Shown here: positions 54,482-61,715 of the stretch, in pieces
How positions within the stretch are numbered: the first letter of the stretch is position 1
How the letters are laid out: each line of letters opens with the position of its first letter
Notes under the pieces: generated by a model
Databases searched by the model: none
What the model saw: the letters and a program-made list of their open reading frames with translations, nothing else
What the model was told of the DNA's origin: nothing
DNA from: JAOUJD01 sp963811265
GTDB lineage: Bacteria; Pseudomonadota; Gammaproteobacteria; Burkholderiales; Burkholderiaceae_F
DNA: 64,000 nt
Assembly (NCBI GenBank): GCA_963811265.1
Contig: CAWEQS010000007.1
Coordinates: 7,487-71,486, forward strand
Direction: 5' to 3'
Translations under genes and position numbers: made by a program

Positions 54482-56473
54482 TCAGAGCGCGTCGGCGACG
54501 AGTTCCGCGATGTCGCGCGCGGGGACCTTGTCGTTGACCTGCGCGAGGCCGTCGCCGACCATCACCGCGCAGTAGGGGCACGCGGTCGCCACGGTCGCCG
54601 GCGCCATCTGCATCGCCTGCTCGGCGCGCAGCACGTTGATGCGCGTGCCGGTCGTTTCCTCCAGCCACATGCGGCCGCCGCCGGCGCCGCAGCACATCGC
54701 CTTGTCGCGCGAAAGCTCGAACTCGAGCGGACCGTCCTTCGACACCGCGTACAGGATGCGCCGCGGCGCGTCGTATTCCTTGTTGTGGCGACCGAGGTAG
54801 CACGGCTCGTGGTAGATCACGCGCTCGTGCGTCGGCTTCACCTTCAGCCGCCCCGACGTGATCCACGCGTCGATCGCCTGGGTGTGGTGCACGACGTCGT
54901 AGTGACCGCCGAACTCGCCGAACTCGTTCTTCAGCGCGTTGAACGCGTGCGGATCAGTCGTGACGATGCGCTTCGCGCCGACGCCGGCGAGCTTGTCGAC
55001 CAGCGCACCGGCCAGCCCCTGGAAGACCATCTCGTTGCCGAGCCGGCGCACGCACTCGCCGGTCGAGCCTTCGCCCTTGCCGAGGATGCCGATCTTCACG
55101 CCGGCGGCCTGGGCGACCTTGACGAACGCGCGCGCGATCTTCTGGCCGCGCGGATCGAACGACGACGCCGAGCCGACGTAGTACAGGTAGTCGAGTCCGG
55201 CCACTTCGTCCGGCGTCGACACCACCGGCACGCCGAGCGACTTCGCCCAGTCGCCGCGCGCCCCGGCGTCGAGGCCCCACGGATTGCCGGCCGACTCGTA
55301 CGCCTGGAAGAGCTTGTTCAGCTCGGACGGGAACTCGCCTTCCATCATGACCTGCCGCTGCCGCAGCCGGTAGAACTTCGCGAGGTGCTCGATGCCGATC
55401 GGGCACGCGACTTCGCAGTAGCCGCAGGTGGTGCACGACCACAGCGTCTCCTCGCTGATCGGCCCGCCCACGAGCGACGGCAGCTTGTCGGCGGCGCCGG
55501 CCTTGATGCTGTCGCCGACGTCGACGAGGTGGTGCTTCACCGCGTCGTTGACCCACTTCAGCGACAGCGGCTTGCCGGTGAGGAAGGTCGGGCAGGCGTC
55601 CTTGCAGCGGCCGCACTCGGTGCAGGTGAAGGCGTCGAGCCCTTCCTTCCAGGTGAGGTCGAGCGCGGTCTTCGCGCCGATCTTCAGTTTGTCCGGATCG
55701 GCGTCGTCCTCGGCGAGCGGCGCGAGGTCGACGCTGGGCACGCGGTTCAGCGGCGCGTCGCGCCCGAAGAACACGACCGGCAACGCGGTGACGATGTGGA
55801 AGTGTTCGCCGATCGGCAGGATCGCGAGGAACGTGAACACGGTCAGCATCTGCACCCAGTAGAACAGGTGGTAGCCCGCGTCGATGGCGGCCGGCGAGAG
55901 TCCGTGCAAGCTGGCGGCGAGCGGGCCGCCGATCCACGCCCAGGCCTGCTCGTGCGCGACGCCGGCGTCGACGGGTGCCAGCTTCGCGAAGCGGAAGGCG
56001 TCGAAGCCGAAGTCGGTCAGCATGATCAGCGTGATCAGGCCGAGCACCAGCACCGCCTCGCGGTTGGGCTCGAGGCGGCGCGGTCGGCGCACGAAGCGGC
56101 GCCAGAAGCCGAACGCCACCGCGGCCAGCACGGCGAGTTCGACGAAGTCCTTCCACGCGGTGTAGGCGGCACCGAAGGCGCCGGGAATCACGGCTTCGGG
56201 CCAGAAGCCGATCACGATGAGATGCAGCTTCCGGACCAGCAGCGTCATGAAGCCGACGAAGATCACGGCGTGCATCAGCCCGGGGCGGAAGTCGCCAGTG
56301 AGGAGCCGCGACTGGCCGATGCCCATCTTCAGCAGGCGCAGCGTCCGCTCGCCGAGCCGGTCGAAACGGTTGTCCGGGGCGAGCGCCGCGACGATCGCCA
56401 GCTTGCGCCACGCCATCACGCCGAACGCGGCGAAACCGGCGACCATCAGCAACGAGATGAAGAGGGGACTCAT
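54482..56473 (-). CDS. Membrane b-type cytochrome/HdrD-like Fe-S oxidoreductase
   Basis: This is a 663-residue fusion. The first ~260 residues hold six or so membrane helices with His candidates (NarI/HdrE-like b-cytochrome). Two [4Fe-4S] motifs follow, CTECGRCKDACP near residue 284 and CTTCGYCEVACP near 344, then an HdrD-like catalytic part with HEPCYLGRHN and MCCGAGGG (near 592). This architecture matches the membrane oxidoreductases that link electron-transfer flavoprotein to the quinone pool. No etf gene is in the window. Start ATG 56473 is chosen over 56536 because it opens directly into the first helix. Confidence 0.85.
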   Translation of the reverse strand: MSPLFISLLMVAGFAAFGVMAWRKLAIVAALAPDNRFDRLGERTLRLLKMGIGQSRLLTGDFRPGLMHAVIFVGFMTLLVRKLHLIVIGFWPEAVIPGAFGAAYTAWKDFVELAVLAAVAFGFWRRFVRRPRRLEPNREAVLVLGLITLIMLTDFGFDAFRFAKLAPVDAGVAHEQAWAWIGGPLAASLHGLSPAAIDAGYHLFYWVQMLTVFTFLAILPIGEHFHIVTALPVVFFGRDAPLNRVPSVDLAPLAEDDADPDKLKIGAKTALDLTWKEGLDAFTCTECGRCKDACPTFLTGKPLSLKWVNDAVKHHLVDVGDSIKAGAADKLPSLVGGPISEETLWSCTTCGYCEVACPIGIEHLAKFYRLRQRQVMMEGEFPSELNKLFQAYESAGNPWGLDAGARGDWAKSLGVPVVSTPDEVAGLDYLYYVGSASSFDPRGQKIARAFVKVAQAAGVKIGILGKGEGSTGECVRRLGNEMVFQGLAGALVDKLAGVGAKRIVTTDPHAFNALKNEFGEFGGHYDVVHHTQAIDAWITSGRLKVKPTHERVIYHEPCYLGRHNKEYDAPRRILYAVSKDGPLEFELSRDKAMCCGAGGGRMWLEETTGTRINVLRAEQAMQMAPATVATACPYCAVMVGDGLAQVNDKVPARDIAELVADAL

Positions 56474-56561
56474 CGTGCGCCCGGCAGGCGGGAGTGAGGT
56501 GACGGCCGATTGTCCGGCCGTCACCGCGCGCGGCACTGACCCCGGTCAACCCGTCGGGGCG

Positions 56562-56590
56562 AAAAAAAAGCCCGCGGCGAAGGCGGGCTT
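56562..56590 (-). terminator. Rho-independent terminator of the Bug gene
   Basis: On the minus strand a 7-bp stem (AGCCCGC/GCGGGCT) is followed by eight Ts. It lies 38 bp downstream of the tricarboxylate-binding protein stop. Between stop and stem are two imperfect 20-22 bp tandem copies (56596-56637) duplicating the gene's last bases. Confidence 0.85.
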
Positions 56591-56627
56591 CCAGAGCGAA
56601 GAAGGTCAGGTTCCAGCGTGAAGAAGG

Positions 56628-57602
56628 TCACGTTCCGGCGGAGATCCGGTTCTCCTTCACGATCTTCGACCAGCGCTCGACTTCCTTCTTCATGAACGCG
56701 CTGAACTCGGCCGGGCCCTGCCCGGTGATCGTCATTCCCTGCGCGCTCAGTCGCTCCGCGACCGCGGGCTCCTTCAGCGCCTTCTGGATCTCGGCGTTCA
56801 ACCGGTCGACGACGTCAGGGGGCGTCTTCGCGGGAGCGATCACGCCCCAGTAGGCGAGCGCTTCGAAATTCGTGATGCCGACTTCGGCGAGCGTCGGCGT
56901 GTCGGGCAGCTGCGGGCTGCGCTTCGCGCCGGTGACGGCCATCGGCTTCACCGTGCCCGCCTTCACGTGCGGCATCACGAGGAACACCGTCCCGATGGCG
57001 AGCGGCATGTGGCCGGCGACGGTGTCGTTCATCAACGGGCCGCCGCCGCGGTACGGGACGTGGGTCCACGACCATCCGCCCTGCTTGCCCGCCTGGATCA
57101 TCGCAAGGTGGCCGAGGCTGCCGGTGCCGATCGAGCCGATGTTGATGCCCTTGACGGTGCGCGCATCGGCCAGCATGTCCTTCACGCCGCTGTACTTCGA
57201 CTTGCTCGAGGCGACGAGCGCCATCGGCGACGTGCCGATCAGCGTGACGTGCGCGAGGTCCTTCAGCGTGTCGAACTGTATGTTGGGGATCAGGCTCGGG
57301 TTGGTGCCGTGCGTGTCGAACACGACGCCGAACGTGTAGCCGTCGGGTGTGGCCCTGGCGACGGCCGCGGTGCCGATCGAGCCCGACGCGCCGCCGACGT
57401 TCTCCACGACCACGCTCTGGCCGAGTTGCTTCGTCAGCTGCTGCGCGAGGATGCGCGCGACCTGGTCCACCGAGCCGCCGGGCGGGAAGACCGAGATCAG
57501 GCGAATCGGCTTGTTGGGCCATGCCTGGGCCCAGGCAGGAGCGGAGGCAAAGGTGCCGAGGGCAAGAACGCACAGCGCCGCCCGGCGAAGGAACGAGGAC
57601 AT
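56628..57602 (-). CDS. Bug/TctC-family periplasmic substrate-binding protein
   Basis: This is a 324-residue tripartite tricarboxylate transporter receptor of the Bug family, greatly expanded in Burkholderiales. A signal peptide (MSSFLRRAALCVLALGTFASAPAWAQ) is followed by the family motifs WPNKPIRLISVFPPGGSVDQVAR, VENVGGASGSIGTAAVARATPDGYTF and the binding loop VPYRGGGPLMND. It binds a small carboxylate, not identifiable from sequence. TctA/TctB membrane genes are not nearby, as is common for orphan Bug proteins. Confidence 0.93.
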   Translation of the reverse strand: MSSFLRRAALCVLALGTFASAPAWAQAWPNKPIRLISVFPPGGSVDQVARILAQQLTKQLGQSVVVENVGGASGSIGTAAVARATPDGYTFGVVFDTHGTNPSLIPNIQFDTLKDLAHVTLIGTSPMALVASSKSKYSGVKDMLADARTVKGINIGSIGTGSLGHLAMIQAGKQGGWSWTHVPYRGGGPLMNDTVAGHMPLAIGTVFLVMPHVKAGTVKPMAVTGAKRSPQLPDTPTLAEVGITNFEALAYWGVIAPAKTPPDVVDRLNAEIQKALKEPAVAERLSAQGMTITGQGPAEFSAFMKKEVERWSKIVKENRISAGT

Positions 57603-57688
57603 CACGAGTCTCCTTGGTGATGCGGCGACTGGCGTGCCGCTGCGCGCGATGTTACCGCCCGGGTGGTCCCGCTCCGCGTTGGGGAAAC

Positions 57689-58825
57689 TCAGTACACGGC
57701 GCCGCGCGCGTCGACCGGCCAGACGGCCTCGACGCGGTCGTTGCGCACGGCGACGATCCACTCGTGCAGGTTCACGGTGGGATCGATGTGGCCGGGAGCG
57801 AGCCGCACCTTGTCGCCCAGCGCGAGCCCGGGTCCGTCGCCGACGCGATCCAGCACCGTGTGCTCGTCCGACACGCCCCGCACCGCCCACCCCGCGAACG
57901 CCGGCTGCGCCGGTCCCGAGTCGGTCGAGAACGCCTTCAGCCCGGCGTCGAGCGTGGCGCGATCGCCGCGGGCGTCGTGCCGCCGGCTCATCACCGTGGC
58001 CAGGATGAAGAGCGACTGCTCGAACCTTGGCCAGCGCGGGTCCTGCTCGTTCTTCGCGTAGTCGGCGTCCATCAGGACGTACGAGCCCGGCTGGAGCTCG
58101 GTGTACACGCCGCTGGCGGCCTCGAAGAGGAACGTGCCGGTGCCTGCTCCCGTGACCGTGTCGCAGGGCAGCCCGGCGGCGAGCAGCGCGTCGCGGGCAG
58201 CGCGCGACAGCGCGGCGGCCGACTCGATCGCGCGGCGCCGCTCCTCGACGCCGCGGCGATGCTGCGCGGATCCGAAGTACGCCTGCAGGCCGCGCAGGTT
58301 CAGGCTCGGCTGCGCGGCGACAGCGCGCGCGAGCGCAACCGCCGCGCCCGGATCGGCGACGCCCGCGCGGTCGTGGCCGACATCGAGTTCGACGTAGACG
58401 TCGAGGCGCGCCGCCGCGCGGTCGCACGCCTTGCCGAGCGGCTCGACGACCGACGCGTCGTCCACGCAGACGCCGACGCGCGCGGCGGGGAAGCGGGCGG
58501 CAAGCCCGGCCAGGTTCGCGAGCTTGCGCGCGCCGACCACCTCGTTGGTCACCAGCACGTCCCCGATGCCGGCGGCGAGGAAGGGCTCCGCTTCCGAGGT
58601 CTTCTGCACGCAGATGCCGACGGCGCCCGCGGCGACCTGGCGCTTCGCGATCTCGACGCACTTGTGGCTCTTGGCGTGCGGCCGCACGCGGACGTTGCGA
58701 CCGGCGACGGCCTGCATCAGGCGGGCGATGTTGGCCTCGAACCGGTCGAGATCGACGATCAGTGCCGGCGTGTCGATGTCGGCCAGCGCGTCGCCGGCGC
58801 GCGCGGGGATCCAGCTTGCATTCAT
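57689..58825 (-). CDS. DSD1-type PLP enzyme (D-threonine aldolase/D-serine dehydratase-like)
   Basis: This is a 378-residue fold-type III PLP enzyme. The N-terminal barrel has TPALIVDLDRFEANI and the PLP lysine in VRPHAKSHKC; the C-terminal domain has the metal site PGHIDPTVNLHEW. The metal ligands are His and Asp, as I recall for D-threonine aldolases, where D-serine dehydratases have His and Cys, so aldolase activity on D-threonine-like amino acids is the better guess. It lies upstream of the Bug gene with 86 bp between and may be cotranscribed with it. Confidence 0.85.
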   Translation of the reverse strand: MNASWIPARAGDALADIDTPALIVDLDRFEANIARLMQAVAGRNVRVRPHAKSHKCVEIAKRQVAAGAVGICVQKTSEAEPFLAAGIGDVLVTNEVVGARKLANLAGLAARFPAARVGVCVDDASVVEPLGKACDRAAARLDVYVELDVGHDRAGVADPGAAVALARAVAAQPSLNLRGLQAYFGSAQHRRGVEERRRAIESAAALSRAARDALLAAGLPCDTVTGAGTGTFLFEAASGVYTELQPGSYVLMDADYAKNEQDPRWPRFEQSLFILATVMSRRHDARGDRATLDAGLKAFSTDSGPAQPAFAGWAVRGVSDEHTVLDRVGDGPGLALGDKVRLAPGHIDPTVNLHEWIVAVRNDRVEAVWPVDARGAVY

Positions 58826-58866
58826 CGGGCGAGTCTAGCGACTGCGGCCGGGACGCACGCGCGCCG

Positions 58867-58872
58867 TAGAAT
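58867..58872 (+). promoter_or_regulatory. Candidate -10 element for dcd
   Basis: TAGAAT followed by CGCG lies 41 bp before the dcd ATG, the same sequence as before ilvE. No convincing -35 is seen. Confidence 0.4.
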
Positions 58873-58913
58873 CGCGTGTTTTCCGATCACACGACGACGG
58901 GACCCGAGTCCAC

Positions 58914-59477
58914 ATGAGCATCAAGAGCGACAAATGGATCCGCCGCATGGCGGAGAAGGGCATGATCGAGCCGTTCGAGCCCGGTCAGGTGCGGGAAAAG
59001 GACGGGCAGCGCATCGTCAGCTACGGCACGTCCAGCTACGGCTACGACATCCGCTGCGCCGACGAATTCAAGATCTTCACGAACATCAACTCGACGATCG
59101 TCGACCCGAAAGCGTTCGACCCGAACTCGTTCGTCGACATCAAGAGCAATGTCTGCATCATCCCGCCGAACTCGTTCGCGCTCGCGCGCACCGTCGAGTA
59201 CTTCCGCATCCCGCGCAACGTGCTGACGATCTGCCTCGGCAAGAGCACCTACGCGCGCTGCGGGATCATCGTCAACGTCACGCCGCTGGAACCCGAATGG
59301 GAAGGCCACGTGACGCTCGAGTTCTCCAACACGACGCCGCTGCCGGCGAAGATCTACGCGGGCGAAGGCTGCGCCCAGGTGCTGTTCATCGAGTCCGACG
59401 AGGTCTGCGAAACGTCGTACAAGGATCGTGGCGGCAAGTACCAGGGGCAGCGGGGCGTGACCTTGCCGCGAACCTGA
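58914..59477 (+). CDS. dcd: dCTP deaminase
   Basis: This is a 187-residue dCTP deaminase that makes dUTP for thymidylate synthesis. The motifs are complete: SYGTSSYGYDIRCADEF, the catalytic segment GKSTYARCGIIVNVTPLEPEWEGHVTLE with the active Glu, and YAGEGCAQVLFIESDE. Length and C terminus (YQGQRGVTLPRT) match the monofunctional E. coli-like type. It is monocistronic and converges on the lipoprotein gene. Confidence 0.97.
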   Translation: MSIKSDKWIRRMAEKGMIEPFEPGQVREKDGQRIVSYGTSSYGYDIRCADEFKIFTNINSTIVDPKAFDPNSFVDIKSNVCIIPPNSFALARTVEYFRIPRNVLTICLGKSTYARCGIIVNVTPLEPEWEGHVTLEFSNTTPLPAKIYAGEGCAQVLFIESDEVCETSYKDRGGKYQGQRGVTLPRT

Positions 59478-59490
59478 GCGCCTCGGGTGC

Positions 59491-59515
59491 GTGCGATCGG
59501 CTGCGCCGGTCGCAC
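59491..59515. terminator. Hairpin between convergent dcd and lipoprotein genes
   Basis: An 11-bp stem with one G-T wobble (59491-59501 / 59505-59515) and a 3-nt loop lies between the two stops. There is no T-tract, and bidirectional termination is inferred. Confidence 0.5.
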
Positions 59516-59529
59516 TGGCGCCCTCGGTG

Positions 59530-61533
59530 TCACCTGTCCATCTGCTTGGGTCGCATCGGCGGCGCTTCGCGCTCCATTGGCTTGCCGCGCTCCTGTTCGG
59601 GCACGTTGCGTTGCACCTGCTCCTTCGGTGACTGGACCGGGTGCGGCTTCGGCTGGGGCACGGCCACGGGTGCCGATGGCGCGGGAGCGGGGACGGCGGC
59701 CGGCGGCGTGGGACGCGATGGCGCGGCGTGCGAAGGGCTCGGCGGCGCGGGGCGCGGCTGCGCCATCTGTCCGGCAGGCGGAGGCGCAGCGCGCGCGGCC
59801 GGCGCCTGAACCGGTGGCGACGGCTGCACCGTCCGCGCAGCGGGCGCCATCGGCGGCTGCTGGCGAATCGTCGGTGGCGCGCCGGGTGGGAAGCGCGGCG
59901 GTTCGGCCGGATTGACCGGCTGCGGCTGGCCCGGCGGAATCTGGTCGCTCGGCAGGTGCGGACGCGGCGCCGGACGCTGGGGAGCGGGAGTGACAGGCGC
60001 GACCGGCGGCGGTACCGGCTGGACCCGCTTCTGCCCCGGCGGCTGGCCGAGCGGAGCCGGGTCGTTGCCGGGCAACGGCGGCTGCGGCGTCACGCCGCGG
60101 CCGGGCATCGGGTCGACGGCCATCGGCGGCATGACGCGCGTCGGCGGCGCTCCCGGCGAAGGCTGGCCAGGCGATTGCCCCGGCGACTGCGGTGGGTGCG
60201 CCATCTGCGACTTCGGCGAGCCCGGCCGGCCGTCGTTGTCCGAGAACCTCGGCGTCGGCGAGCGCGGTGCCGGCGCGACGTTCAGCGGCGGCGGCGCGGT
60301 CGGCTTCAGTTCCTGCGGCTTCGGCGGCACCGGCAAGGCCACGCGCTGAATCGGCTCGCGGAAGCGCGATCCCGGCACCATGGTCGTCCCCGAGCCCTGC
60401 GTGAGGTCGCGCGGCACGCCCCGCGGCGGCTGGTTGATGATCGTCTGGTTGATGATCGTCGTGTAGCGGGGGCCGTGGCGATAGTGCGGCTCGTAGCGGT
60501 GCCACGGCGCGAGCGGATACCACCCGACGACGGGCGCGCCGACGCCCACGGAGACGCTGACACCGGTGCCGACGAAGCCCACCAGCGCGGGGGCCCACAC
60601 CGGTTGGCGCACGTAGCCGCCCGGCACCCAGCCCCAGCGCGGGCCGACCATCACCCAGCGTCCGTAGTGGAAGGGCGCATAGCCCCACGGCGCGAAGTCC
60701 ACCCAGGTCCAGCCCCACGGCCGGATCCAGCGCCACTGTCCGAACCGGTACGGCGCCCAATCCACCGGAACGGCGCGCGGGAACCACACCACTCCGAAGC
60801 TTGCGTCGGACGACCAGTCGCCGTACCTGTCGAGTTCCTCGTAGCCGGTCATGTACGGCGACACGAATTGCGCCGAGCGCACCTGCTGGTACTGCGCGTC
60901 GCGTTCCAGTGCCCATTGATCGAACGCCGACACGATCGGCTGCTCGTAGCTGAAACCGCCGCCGCCCGGATTGACGACGACCGCCTGGCCGGGGCTGACG
61001 CCGGTCGCGTTGGCGGCCGACCGCACGGTGCCGTGACCCTCGAACACCGTGAGCCGCATCGGGCCGCGGTCGGTCGCGTCGATGCGATAGCGGCCCGGCG
61101 CAGTCAGGTCGATGCGCAGGCCGGCGACCGTCACCGAGGTCGTTTCCCCGTGCTCGGGCCCGGCGAGGCGGACGTTGAGCGTGCCGTACTCGAGGTCGAA
61201 CAGGGCGGTGGAGTAGTCGAGCCGGGTGAAGCCGCCGCGGCTGCCGGCGGCCATGCGGAAGGTGTGCGGGCCGACGCGCACCTCGTTGCGGCCGTCGCTG
61301 CCCGTGTAGAGCCCGGTGCCGACGCTGACGACGTCGTTGACGAAGGCGTTGTCCCACTGCCCCGAAGCGCTGTCTTCCTCGGCGCGCCAGATCTGTGCGT
61401 CGCCCTCGGCGACCGCGACGCGGCCGGCGATCAGGGGCGGTTCGTCGGCGGCCGGGCTCTGCGCGTCGGCTGGCGTGACCGCGGCGCAGCCGGCGAGCAC
61501 GAAGGCGACGATCACTGCGAGCCAGCGTTGCAT
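59530..61533 (-). CDS. DUF6600/FecR-like proline-rich lipoprotein
   Basis: This is a 667-residue exported protein with a lipoprotein signal (MQRWLAVIVAFVLAGC; lipobox LAGC), preceded by AAGGAGAGACC. Residues about 60-210 are a FecR-like beta domain (LTVFEGHGTVRS). About 250-380 form a Trp/Tyr-rich segment (DRYGDWSSD, RPWGWTWVDFAPWGYAPFHYGRW, GPRWGWVPGGY) of the DUF6600 kind. The last ~260 residues are disordered and proline-rich, ending in basic/acidic residues. The role is unknown; a cell-surface or peptidoglycan-spanning structural part is plausible. A 10-bp direct repeat upstream may regulate it. Confidence 0.82.
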   Translation of the reverse strand: MQRWLAVIVAFVLAGCAAVTPADAQSPAADEPPLIAGRVAVAEGDAQIWRAEEDSASGQWDNAFVNDVVSVGTGLYTGSDGRNEVRVGPHTFRMAAGSRGGFTRLDYSTALFDLEYGTLNVRLAGPEHGETTSVTVAGLRIDLTAPGRYRIDATDRGPMRLTVFEGHGTVRSAANATGVSPGQAVVVNPGGGGFSYEQPIVSAFDQWALERDAQYQQVRSAQFVSPYMTGYEELDRYGDWSSDASFGVVWFPRAVPVDWAPYRFGQWRWIRPWGWTWVDFAPWGYAPFHYGRWVMVGPRWGWVPGGYVRQPVWAPALVGFVGTGVSVSVGVGAPVVGWYPLAPWHRYEPHYRHGPRYTTIINQTIINQPPRGVPRDLTQGSGTTMVPGSRFREPIQRVALPVPPKPQELKPTAPPPLNVAPAPRSPTPRFSDNDGRPGSPKSQMAHPPQSPGQSPGQPSPGAPPTRVMPPMAVDPMPGRGVTPQPPLPGNDPAPLGQPPGQKRVQPVPPPVAPVTPAPQRPAPRPHLPSDQIPPGQPQPVNPAEPPRFPPGAPPTIRQQPPMAPAARTVQPSPPVQAPAARAAPPPAGQMAQPRPAPPSPSHAAPSRPTPPAAVPAPAPSAPVAVPQPKPHPVQSPKEQVQRNVPEQERGKPMEREAPPMRPKQMDR

Positions 61534-61596
61534 GGTCTCTCCTTGGATTTGCCCCATGGTGGAACTAACGGTCGTCCGACAATGCTTGTTGACTCC

Positions 61597-61616
61597 GGTA
61601 ACACCCTGTAACACCC
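61597..61616 (-). promoter_or_regulatory. Tandem 10-bp direct repeat upstream of the lipoprotein gene
   Basis: On the minus strand GGGTGTTACA is followed directly by GGGTGTTACC. A head-to-tail repeat at one helical turn is the layout of OmpR/PhoB-type response-regulator boxes. It lies 64 bp before the lipoprotein start and also 30 bp from the decarboxylase promoter. Confidence 0.45.
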
Positions 61617-61645
61617 GCCGGCCGACGACTGCCTCGAGACTGCGC

Positions 61646-61675
61646 TTGCTCCGGGGTCGGGCGAACGCCCATAAT
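61646..61675 (+). promoter_or_regulatory. Candidate decarboxylase promoter
   Basis: TTGCTC (61646-61651) and CATAAT (61670-61675) are separated by 18 bp and end 40 bp before the decarboxylase ATG. Confidence 0.5.
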
Positions 61676-61715
61676 CACGGGCTCCTTCCACGCCGTCCGG
61701 CACGCCGCCCTCCCC

